Source: Dirofilaria immitis
Lineage: Eukaryota; Nematoda; Chromadorea; Rhabditida; Onchocercidae
DNA length: 64,000 nucleotides
Direction of reading: 5' to 3'
Assembly (NCBI GenBank): GCA_024305405.1
Contig: JAKNDB010000068.1
Span: forward strand, 11,777,501 to 11,841,500
Made by a program: the position numbers and the translations under genes
Part shown: positions 51,782 to 64,000 of the stretch, one piece after another
Position numbering within the stretch: position 1 is the first letter of the stretch
Layout: the number at the start of each line of letters is the position of its first letter
The notes under the pieces: model-generated
The model's input: the letters and a program-made list of their open reading frames with translations, nothing else
What the model was told of the DNA's origin: nothing
The model's database searches: none

Positions 51782-54700
51782 TCACTGTTTACGCTGAGAT
51801 CGATAGATCGATAGACCGAAAGCACCTGCTACCGTTATGGTAGCTAAATATACCGTTGTTAGGGCAGCAAATGTTCCGGCAAAAAATTTCTTATCAACAC
51901 AAATTCCATCAGATAACCTTAATGCTTCCTCCTCCATGTCTGAAATTATGCAAAAATGCTTCCAATCATATTTTGTGTTAGAAATAAACTAATGATAGTT
52001 ATAATAGTTAACGTAAATTTGAAGAGAGAAATTTAAATGACGAAAAAACGATAAAATGTTTTATTAAAAATAATACTTCGATAAGGTAAGGAATGAGTTG
52101 GTTGATCAATAACATGAAGCTTATGATGTACTAAATTATCTGTTGAATAAATTTCTATATTCTTCTTTTCTTTTTCCACTGATCGTGCTATTCGTTTTGA
52201 GCAATCCTACAATATTAATAAAAATATTTTTATAGAGATAAAATAGGGAGATTAAGAAAAATTGGTGAGCTTATAATAAATTTAGCATATTTAATTTGCA
52301 ATATAACTTTCATTCATAATATTTTTTCAAAGTAAAAATCAATTTTAATCAATTTGCCTTTCCTATCAACTTATCACCCATTAATTTGCTTGACTAATAA
52401 TTTATTTATTATAAATAAATTATTAACCATAAAATAATTATACAATCAGTAACTTCTCTTTTTACTAAAATTTCTAGTTTTTTCGTTCTTATTATTGTCT
52501 ATCATAGATAGCATCTGTTTTTATCATAAAAATTTTACGTAATAAAAATTTAAATAATTGATTTATTCATTATCTTATATCACTGACAATACATAAATAA
52601 TATGCCAAATCAAATGTTGCATTCAGGAATCGACTGTAATATAAATAATCTCATATGTGAATTTCTTATCACTAAAAATGAAAGCATTGATAAACTTACT
52701 GATTGTTTAGGACACAAATAGTCAGTGTTATTTGTAATGATAAACTGATCAAACTTTCGTAGACATGTAGTAACTGCGCAAGATATCCACACTTCATCAA
52801 CGTCCGGAAATTTAAACGCTAAACCATCGGCAAATGCCTGAAATAACAATTTCTTTTATTGCACTGATTATAAAAGCAATTCCTCCCTTTTATTTATCAT
52901 AATTTTTTAAATTTTATTGATAACAATCACAAAAAGATTTGTGTTTTTATAGTTATCACTTAATCAGTTAACAAACAATTTATCGTTTTTTCAAAGATTG
53001 TTTTTGTCAAACTGAAGAAAAGAAAAGAAAAGAAATAAGCATGTTTAATTTTATTTAAAATTATTTTAATTAACTTATTCAAAATTTAAATTCAAAATTT
53101 CCTTTCTCTTTTTTCATTTTTCTTTCGCAAACTTTTTATGAACCAAGTTTTCTCTGAGAATACAATATAATTGACAACAATGTGTCCTTCAAAATCTTAT
53201 CATTCATGTTTTTAGATATTTTTGAAAATGAAATTGTACGTCATCCACATCTTTCTGATGTGAAATTTTCATGTTTCAATTTCTCACTTAAATCTTATTA
53301 AATTCATATTTATCTCTATGAGATATATTAAGAACTTATAAAGGTTTAAAATAAATTAAAAGCATCAAGAATATGACAACAATGTAACTGAAGTTAATCA
53401 AAAGGCAATTAGAATATAATCGGAATTGATCAAGAATATGATCATATTGTAATCAAAATTGTGATCGGAATACAATCAGAATAAACCAAGAATGTTATCA
53501 GAATATGATGCGGGATTACAAAAGTTCACTTGTAATTATCACTTACTACATATATTTTCATAAATGATATTAATCTTTTCGTATTTATAGAGTATTCATA
53601 CGGTAATAATAATACCTTTAGATTATTCTCTGGATACTGTACATGGGATACTATGAACGGATCCAAGGAGCAACCATCTTCAATTATTTTTATCTTACGA
53701 CCATCCTCTGCTTCAACGGAACATTCCTTCACCCATATACCGTAGATTCCTATGGGAATGATTATTTGTTAATTAGTTTGTACCAAAAATATGAAAATAT
53801 CCGATTAACAAAAAAATTATGCATCAAATTTTTAAATGTGAGTTTGGAAAAATAAAAAAAAAAATGATGCTTTTACTTAATTAAAAAAGACATAATAATA
53901 AATCAACAAATTTCATCCATTCAAATTATTAAACTTTTTGTAGACTTTTAATCTTATTCTTGTCATTCTATGATTTATAATTATTTTGATTAATTCATAA
54001 TTTGAATAGTTCCAAATTTTTATTATTTAAATAGCATAAAACTCTTTACATATATGTTTAATTATTATTTGATGATAATTTGAAAAATTATATTTCCTTC
54101 AAATCAAATACTAATTAATATGAAAACTAAGCTAATTAGAATCAATTGACATTTGACCTAGGTTAAACCCTTATTTAATTTAATTAAAATTTTAATTTAT
54201 TATTAATTTATTAATAGAACATATAAAGATGTCCGAAAAAAAATACATCCCATTAACTATTCATCGAATAGACAAACTTAATATTTAAACCAATCATTCA
54301 GTGAACATTTTTTAATTCCGATTTTTACACTCTTTCTTTACTTCTGCAATAGAACTTATTGATGGAAAAATTAACCTGTTTTAGAATTTAAATGCCAAAT
54401 ATACATCAATGGATCACCGACCGAAACTAATTTTGCCGGTTTCATATTTGGATCCGGTACACGTCCCTGAACAACCGTTAAATTTACGATTGGTAAATCA
54501 GCCATTCCAGTAATTATGTCTCGTGTATTCATCTCTCTACAAATAATATATACATAACAACTTTCTTTATTAGTAATAGACTATCAGCAATAAGGAAAAT
54601 GTTCAATTTAAATTTTCAAAATATCTTTTAATTTTTTATTTATGTAATAACATTACTTTTATTTTTGTCAAATTTAAATTTTTCTAATTTTATAGCATAA

Positions 54701-57700
54701 ATATTTCAAATTATAAGTTATAATTAATACATATAGATTAAAATTAATTTCATATTATCATTTCATTTATTATTGAAAATTATTTCAAAATTTCTTTATT
54801 TATTTATTTGCTATATTTATTTATTTTTAATTATTTAAAAATATTCATTATTTCATTGTATTATTTTGATTTTTCGTATATTTAAAATAATTTCGTTAAT
54901 AAAAAACGATAATTATTAAGTAATATTTATTTACAATAAATAGAAAAAATAAACCATAAATTATTAGTTTAAAAATAAAACAAAAATAAAGAAAGAAAAG
55001 TATAGCAAAATAAGAAACTTTAATTCTCAATTTCTAATCTTTATCTATTATTTATCATTGATAAGAATAAAAAATTTAAGTTGAAATTAACATACTGTAT
55101 GAAATTGAATTTGGTTGCAACTTTGAATGATTGCTGTTGAAAAATGCAATGTACTGCAAATGAGCGATCATCGGCAGTTACAAAATTTGGATGAAAACTG
55201 AAGACGAAAACCACAAATACTTCAACCTCTTTTGTTTCAGACTAAAACCAATATACTTTTTTTTTTTTTTTTTATAAAATATATCATTCTAATATATTTC
55301 AAATAAATTATTAGATTAGATAAACATTTTATTAGAATACAGTAAGACTGTTTGAAATATTGATTATCTAAACTATTTGAAAAGAAAGAGTACTTAAATA
55401 ATATATTTTAAGCATAGAAGCTTTTTGGTGTGTATTCTTGTTTTACATTACTGTATTACGGTTCTATAATCAGTCTATAAAAGAGAAAATTCAATAGTTG
55501 ATAAAAATATTTTTTGATCAATTTTTTATTAAATATATGTAATTTTCTTTTTTAATTTTGTAATACAGTAAGAAGTAAAGCTGAGGATTATCTGTATATC
55601 ATTGATTTTGCGGATAAATTAATTTTAAAACTTTATTTTACATTTTTAAATTTATTCCAATTTCAGCATTTAACAACATATATATATTTATATCAAAATG
55701 TTGTTTCCAACATGTGCTAATCTAATGGTATTCTCAATAGTAATAAAATGAGTTTTTCAATCATATTGTCTAATCTTCTAAGCATTCTCAGTGTGATCAT
55801 AGGCATGAGTAATGAATAAAATAATCATTAATAAAAATTTGAATTGATATTAAACAATTGGAATTGGAAGTAATCATAATAAAATACTGCCATTTTTCAG
55901 AACATTGCGATATGAAGCAAAAAAAGGCAAAACAAAAGAAAGGAAAATGATTTCCAAATTTAAATCCTTTGCATCTGATAACAAATTTATACTTAAAGAA
56001 AACGAATTTAATGCAAAAATGGCAAATCGAAAAGCATCAGTAAAAAACCGCAAAATTTGAATGTCTAATTACTTTCCATTAATCCGAAAATTGCTTGTTA
56101 ACCGCATATATTGTAACTCATTAGATCGATTACTGTACTGTTACCGTACCAATTGCATGTATAGTAGTTATTAGCAAAAGACGAAATAAGAAATCGGTTC
56201 TTTTTTTTGTTTATTATCTCATATAGTCATGATTTTTGCTGAAATAACCATTTCATTATCCAGCATAAGAAAGAACGAAAAAATGAACATAATTATTTGT
56301 AATGTCCATTTTGGTGAGATTTTAATTTGCGAACAATTCAAATTAGAAATTTAAAATCATTTGAAAAATAAATTTAAAATCATTTGAAAATATATATATA
56401 TATATATAACTACTATATATATATATGTTATTCTTATTTGGCATATTTAAGTAATAAATTGAAGATATAATAAATAGATTTTCATTAGTATTTAATTGAT
56501 TCGATTACAAATACATTGAAATGGAAATAAAAGAAAAAGAAAGAAAGAAAGAAAAAGGGACGACCTAATTTCGGCACATCTCAATAAATCTTCAAACAAG
56601 AGTGATAACCTTGACCTCAGTACGAAAAATAATCACCTTGACTTAAGTAAGAAAAACAGTCATCATAAAAACTATTTTTTGCTAAAATGAACTGATACGC
56701 ACCAATGATTGGAATGATTCATTTGAAAGTAAATTATTTCAGATATAATGATTAAAGCAAATAAATTAATTTAACAATTCCAATACGATTGAAATAAGAT
56801 TCTAATTCGAATTTGAATGAATTTATTCTCAGAAAAATCAAATTCTTTATTTATTTTAATATTTTTATTCATTCTCATATGATAAAAATATTTCAAATTT
56901 AATTTTATTTCGACTAATTTTTTTGATTAATTTATTTGACTGATTTTGTAATTTTTTTATTTACTAAATTTAACTTAAGAAATTAATTTACTAATAACGT
57001 TGATGAAATATTAAGCTCTGAGAAAAATCAAATTTGATTAAAATATTAGAAAAATGAATAGCTGTTTGATATTGGCTTATTATTCATGTACTGTCATCAA
57101 TATAAAGTAATAAGTTATTATTAACAAATGTTAACGAATTATTTCATAAATTCTTAGCATAAATGTTTTAATATCGAAATATCAATTTTACCAATCTTAC
57201 ATTCTATATTTAACATTATGTTCTAAGAGAATTCGCTTTTTTTTCAGCCTTCTCCAGTTACAAATTATCTTAACGTTAAAATACTTTCTCACTACTTTAT
57301 CATCAATATAATCTTCTTATTACTAAAATAATTCGCTCTCCGCTCATATAATTGCTTCACTATAAAAACAATTGTTTTATCACTCATATTATCACTTTAT
57401 CATTAAAATATCATCAGTATAGTTTTTAATCGCTTATATGGCTATCATATTATCTTTATATTAATTGCTTATCATTAAAATAACTGTCTTATCAAGAATA
57501 TAATTTTCTTATCACTTGCACGATTATCTTAATATAATCACCTTAATACTAAAAATTTGATAAGTGATAATCATATTAATTCAAGTGATAATGTCATGCT
57601 TACATTTCTCCGCAGTTCCAAGCCACACTGCGCAATACGATTTAATGGAATTGAAAGTGATGGTGTCGTCATATTTTCGCTGAGCGAATAGACCGCGGCA

Positions 57701-58169
57701 CATCCATTCTCTCGTCGCCAATTCTTGATAAAAACAACACCCTCAAATAATTCTTCGGTCGTACCTTCGATCGTTATATTCTCCGGTCCACATATTGCCT
57801 GAGGCATCCCTGTATTTATCAATTTTATAATTTAGCAAATTTAAAATAACAAATTTCTTAGTATTTTAAATTTGCTAAAATTTTTTGAATTTCTTCAAAA
57901 ACTTAGTCGTTTGAAAAAGAAGGAAGAAGAGAAATATAAAAATTTCAATAAACATTAACATATTAATTCATTTTGGACAAATGGAAAAGATAAATTCTTT
58001 GATAAGGCATAGATTGAATGATAAATTTTTTCTTCTCTTTGAAAAATATTTTATAGTATTTAATAATATTTGAAAAGGAATATAATTTAATAATTAATAA
58101 AACTAACCTATTAATTTATTATTGATTTTCTTCGCTGCAACAAGCTGAAATATTATTATTAACTAATTT

Positions 58170-58207
<38 letters not shown>

Positions 58208-58522
58208 ATTATTATTATTATTTTTGAATTAATCTAAACAATCTATCCTTTAATCATTTATATATTATCATTTCTCATTATATATATATAATGAGAAAAA
58301 AAATATATATATATATATATATGCATATACATATTATCTACAATATATATAAATTTCTTTTTCTAATATAAATAATAAATTTTTTTTGTATGAATTATTT
58401 TTTCTTTCTTATTTTTATCAAATAATTAGGAAATAAAAATAAAAAAAAAAATGAAAAGAAATATTCAAAACACATACCAATAATAAGTTAAGAAATTGTA
58501 AAATTAAAAGAAGCAACAACAT
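51782..58522 (-). CDS. ZP-domain (cuticlin-like) type I membrane protein
   Basis: Nine exons: 58522-58478, 58144-58108, 57809-57604, 55241-55096, 54536-54376, 53749-53616, 52837-52700, 52206-52077 and 51939-51782, exactly 384 codons plus stop with all phases consistent. Residues 1-15 (MLLLLLILQFLNLLL) form a signal peptide. A ZP-N module at about 34-145 has four cysteines (AICGPENITIEG, NGCAAVYS, IAQCGLEL, VHCIFQQ) and SFHPNFVTADDRSF. A ZP-C module at about 198-291 has WVKECSVEAEDGRK, EDGCSLD, WISCAVTTC and YLC. RIAR at 294-297 fits a minimal furin site just after ZP-C. A membrane helix lies at about 352-376, with the short tail RSQRKQ. ZP proteins polymerise in cuticle or apical matrix after cleavage. 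Which C. elegans ZP protein is the ortholog cannot be told. Confidence 0.94.
53380..53500. repeat. Degenerate GAATATGATCA-type repeat
   Basis: Several imperfect units (GAATATAATCGGAATT, GAATATGATCATATTG, GAATACAATCAGAATA) occur in an intron of the ZP gene. Confidence 0.5.
57255..57560. repeat. Degenerate minisatellite, CTTATCACTAAAATAATT-like units
   Basis: Units around TTATCACT/ATTAAAATAA recur many times with variable spacing, inside the long third intron of the ZP gene. Stray frames here are not coding. Confidence 0.6.
58171..58322. repeat. AT and ATT microsatellites
   Basis: Uninterrupted AT runs at about 58171-58203 and 58300-58322, with ATT units between, in the first intron of the ZP gene. 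Confidence 0.9.
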
Positions 58523-60082
<1,560 letters not shown>

Positions 60083-62318
60083 TCATCTCAATTTCTTAAT
60101 CCTACTTTGTGCTTCATCAATAACATCGCGAAGTCCATCTGTATCAAGTTCATCTAATAATACTCCAATAGCAGAGATAATTCGTTCTTTTCGATGATGC
60201 TGCAAATTAGAATCTTTTAATTTTATTGATATATGAATATCACCTTAGATTAAAATATATATTTACTTTAAAAAAGAGCAAAAAAAATAATTACAGGAAA
60301 ATAAGTAAAATTAAAATTTACAGGTGTTGAATATGATGCTGATCTTGGAAGGCTGCTACTACGTTGTTGTGATAAATTTGAATTGAGAAATCGAGTAAAA
60401 CCATAAGGCATATCTTGTATACTACGAAATATCATTGAATTTGGATTATCAGATGGCAACATTTCTAAGCTAAAAAGTTCAGACAAAATAATCGTACGAA
60501 TCATTCAGCACAAACAATATTAAAATAATTTCCAGTAATTACTTCATAACCTTATCTTTTGATTGTAGCTATTTCCATTAATAATTGTATCAGTGACATG
60601 ATTATTTCATTACCTCATTTCCTGATTATTTCTCAGTAATATAATTATTTCATGATTTTATCATTTGATTATATTTATGACTAATTTAATTATTTTGTTT
60701 GCAATCTACTGATGATAATTGGTAAATCTGATGGAATCCCTTAAAACTATAAGTTTGCAGAAATTAAAATAAAATGAATTAAACAATCGAAATTATTAAA
60801 TGATGCGATATTACTAAGATATATAGAAAAAGATGAAATATTCAATCTTTTAATTGATAGAAAAGTATTTTTGAACAAAGAAAAATATTATCTGAATAGT
60901 TATAAAGAATTATAATAATTTATTATAATTAATAATCGACTAATCCAAGAAAAAATTCGAAATAACATTACAAAAAAAAGAAAATTATGTCCCTATATAC
61001 TGTAATAATATGAATATTATAATAAAAAACGAAAAACCTTTGTATTCAAAAATATATAATTCAACTTTATTTAAATTAAAATTTTGAAATGGAAAAAATT
61101 GGTTAGTGATTCATTTTGTAAATATCTACCAAACAATATTTGTTTCTTATCAATCTTTAATGATAATTATTTTATGGAGAAATAAATCATTCCAAATTTT
61201 TCGGGCTGCAATTTTTGAAAAATAAAATTGAAATAATTTTTTAAATAATCATTAATTTGATGTATTATATAATTTTAACATAAGAATAAAAACACTTACT
61301 CAAAATCTTGCCATAAATTTCGATTATTATTATTTCCCATTTCAGCATCTTCTTCATACATAGATATAGCCATTCGTTGTTGTCGAATGTAATCCGGATT
61401 AGGCATTGAATGATTCGACAATAATTCTTGGATTCGAGGATAATTTGGAATGATCTTATCAATAATCGTTCTCTGATTATTATAATCACTGCTACATTTT
61501 GATCAACTTTAGTAGCACTTAATAGCTCATCGATTGTTACTGCTAAAAAAATATTCAAATATGCAAATGAAATCTTTATGGTTGTTAAATAATTATACTT
61601 CCAATGATAGAGTGTCAACGTCATTTATTTCAATTGTGTTTAAAGACGATAAAGATTGAAATAAAAATAGTTGAATAATGATGATAAGAATTGAGAATAA
61701 TGAGTGGACAATGCTGACAGTATAATTTTCATTACATAACAAAAAGTAATTCAACAATATCTAATTTCTGCATAGACTGTAATTAATAAAATGTTAATAT
61801 TAATATAGGCATTTAATAAATAAATTTCATAGTAATATTTATAATAAATTTACTTACGTTTGTCATCCAAACATGTAAGATTAGGTAAAATTCGTAAAAC
61901 TTTAGCGCGATGTTTGTTATCAGCTGTACATGGATTTTCATCAATCCAAAGAATTTTTAATAATTTCAAATGTCTCAAATGTTCCAATTCACTTAAAGTA
62001 CTAATTTCATTTTTGCGAAGATACAATTCTTCAAGTTGCATACAATTTTCCAATGGTTTTAAACATTTCACTTTATTCATGCTAAAAATGCATAAAATTA
62101 CATCTTTATATTAATTCAATTCAAAGTAATTCTAAATAGTAGAAATTTAATTGATAGATTATATGACTTAATGAATAGATTAATTATATATTTTAATTAA
62201 CATTCTGCTTAATAATTTAATGAATGGATTTTTATATGCTTTAAATGATAGATTATTAGACTATATGGCGGCTTAATCATTGGATTATATGATTCAATGA
62301 ATCGTAACAGATAGAATA

Positions 62319-62356
<38 letters not shown>

Positions 62357-63071
62357 TTTAAGCTCTAAATTGTTATAATTTTTGAAAATAAATAAAAGAA
62401 AAAAGAACCTTAGAGAAAGGATCTGTAAATTAATCATCTGAGAGCAAAGTTCGATATTATCTATATCACAGCCCCTAAAAATATACGTAATATTTATTTT
62501 TTTGATATTCTCAATTTAGAAAAGTGAAATAAATTGTTTATAAAAATTTTTAATAAATTTAAAAAATAAATTACATAAACTATGTATTATTCAATAATTT
62601 ATGCTAATATTATAATGAATAATCATAAAATTGATAATCAAAAATTATATCAAAAGATAAATTTATCAATTTTATGATCCTTATATTGTTCATTATGATA
62701 TTAGTTATAAGCAGCCGAACAATACGTGATTTACGTGGTGTTATTTCGAACAGTCCATTGTATTTTTTCAAGTTTTAAATTTATTATTCGATACTATTGA
62801 ATACATACATCTTAAAAACGTGTAAAGAATGTCTAATCAATAAATGATCAGAAATGCATTTCAATAAATTAAGTAGAAATTAGAAATTAAAAATAATTAT
62901 GAACAAATAATTACAAATATAAAATATGCATGATCAACGAATGGATCACTCATTTTATGATTGAAATTTAAGATAAAAAGGTATGATAAATTACCATAAA
63001 TTCAATTTTCGAACAGATTCTACGGTAATTTTAGTACGACTATAAACGATCGATTCAGTTAATCGAACCAT
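60083..63071 (-). CDS. cfap410: CFAP410 (C21orf2) leucine-rich-repeat ciliary protein
   Basis: Six exons: 63071-62995, 62474-62409, 62081-61858, 61542-61300, 60469-60322 and 60199-60083, about 291 residues. In other animals the protein is a cilium/basal-body factor that works with NEK1. The N-terminus MVRLTESIVYSRTK, then SVRKLNLW and the LRR series ELYLRKNEISTLSELEHL, ILWIDENPC and VLRILPNLTCLD match CFAP410 in order. A low-complexity middle (LEMLPSDNP, QQRSSSLPRSAS) and the helical C-terminus ISAIGVLLDELDTDGLRDV also match. The frame breaks once near 61491-61505 in exon 4. One extra base reconciles both sides (VTIDELLSATKVDQ, then IIPNYPRIQELLSNH) and the phase of exon 5. Confidence 0.92.
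62333..62352. repeat. Short CT microsatellite
   Basis: Uninterrupted TC units of about 20 nt, inside the second intron of the CFAP410 gene. Confidence 0.8.
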
Positions 63072-63722
63072 AGTATTATCAAAGTCTATGTATAAAGGAT
63101 GAGACAGAGGAAATAGCAACTGGTTGACGATGATGACGATGATGATGTCTTGTAGATTTCTAAAGCTATATTCCCAGTAGCTACGAGGCCAAATGCTTAG
63201 TTCGATGCGCTGCTTTATTTTGGGGGCACATTGCTTCAGTCTATTCTTATTTGTTTTTTTTTAGAATCTGCCAGACTGGAGGAAATTGATACAAAAGTAG
63301 ACTAACTGACCAGTTGATTAGTAGAATTCAACAAGAATATCTATCTTTATCAAAACATATATCATTTCGATCCTTCATTAGTTCATAAATTAAAAAGTTT
63401 TCTTTATTGATTAAATTATTCAATTGCTCTGCTTTCGCAATTATCGTTTAATTTCAATTTTCAAAAATAATAAATATTATTCTCGCAATAATAATATTTT
63501 CTAAAATTAATTAATTTTAAATGTTTCAAAAAATAACAAATGTTACATTCATATTCAAATGCTAATGAACATAATTTCCATTTGATATTTTTAATTTACT
63601 ATACAATACGAAATTTAAATATTTTTAGTTGCAACAGTAATCAAAAATCCCAACTGGATGTTTTCAAATACTTTGTGTGAAAAATTGGATATGCGCCAAC
63701 TCTTCTCATTGACAATTTCTGG

Positions 63723-64000
63723 AATGTCTTGTTGATTGATGGGTGTGTGTACGTTTTTGTATGTACGTGTGAATGTAAATATGAGCTGTGTACACGTGTA
63801 TGTAGCACGTGTGTGTTTACGTATTCACGTGCGTATATGTAAATGAACAGTGTGTAATATGTGTACATGTCTGTATACATACATACGTAGATGTTTGTTT
63901 GCATGTATGTGCATATGTTATATATTACCGTATTTGTGTATATTATGTTTATGCAGGTGTATGTACATGTGTTTGTATTATGTGTGCGTATGCATAACAT
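63723..64000. repeat. Degenerate TG/TACG alternating purine-pyrimidine repeat, runs off the window
   Basis: TGTGTGTACG, GTATGTACGTGTG and related words alternate purine and pyrimidine for about 280 nt up to the window end. It lies upstream of the CFAP410 start. Open frames in both directions here come from the repeat. Confidence 0.85.

Noticed and set aside
63641..64000. 119-codon minus frame and overlapping plus frame at the right edge
   Set aside because: Tyr/Cys/Thr-rich frames come from the degenerate TG/TACG repeat.

Overview
The window is about 75% A+T. It carries small-exon, intron-rich genes whose introns follow GT...TTTCAG rules. The gene content is animal and nematode-like: a ZFP-1/AF10 PHD protein, a cuticlin-type ZP protein, and splice acceptors lying 4-30 nt upstream of start codons as expected for spliced-leader trans-splicing. 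I infer a parasitic (spirurid/filarial-type) nematode nuclear genome; the species call is inference. I recognise no bacterial, viral or CRISPR material and no RNA gene.

Layout, left to right. 464-13785 (+): AF10/ZFP-1 homolog with N-terminal PHD/extended-PHD zinc fingers and the C-terminal octapeptide/leucine zipper. 15953-17888 (+): dephospho-CoA kinase with a C-terminal membrane helix. 17889-24335: a 6.4 kb AT-rich stretch with only one doubtful microexon. 24349-24733 (+): a possible small protein. 25334-28694 (+): a helical protein that I tentatively compare with 14-3-3 proteins. 28695-34653: mostly gene-poor, with several short coding-like islands and a foldback repeat. 34654-38179 (-): galactokinase family, GalNAc-kinase (GALK2) type. 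41159-44941 (+): nucleoporin Nup54. 45384-48969 (+): DEAD-box helicase DDX51/Dbp6 type. 49962-51550 (+): metaxin-2. 51782-58522 (-): ZP-domain membrane protein. 60083-63071 (-): CFAP410 (C21orf2) leucine-rich ciliary protein. The right edge is a degenerate TG/TACG repeat.

The genes serve unrelated housekeeping or developmental roles: chromatin, CoA synthesis, sugar-1-phosphate formation, nuclear pore, ribosome biogenesis, mitochondrial outer-membrane import, extracellular matrix and cilia. Nup54, DDX51 and MTX2 lie head-to-tail with short gaps and acceptor-like sites just before the downstream ATGs, so they could form a nematode operon.

The most pervasive oddity is technical. In seven of the nine recognised or well-supported genes the conserved reading frame breaks by one base, almost always inside a short A, T or G run, while splice phases agree only if that single base is restored. 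I read these as consensus (assembly) errors, not pseudogenes. MTX2 and the ZP gene are free of them. I found no convincing new multi-gene system; the best biological lead is the divergent 14-3-3-like protein.
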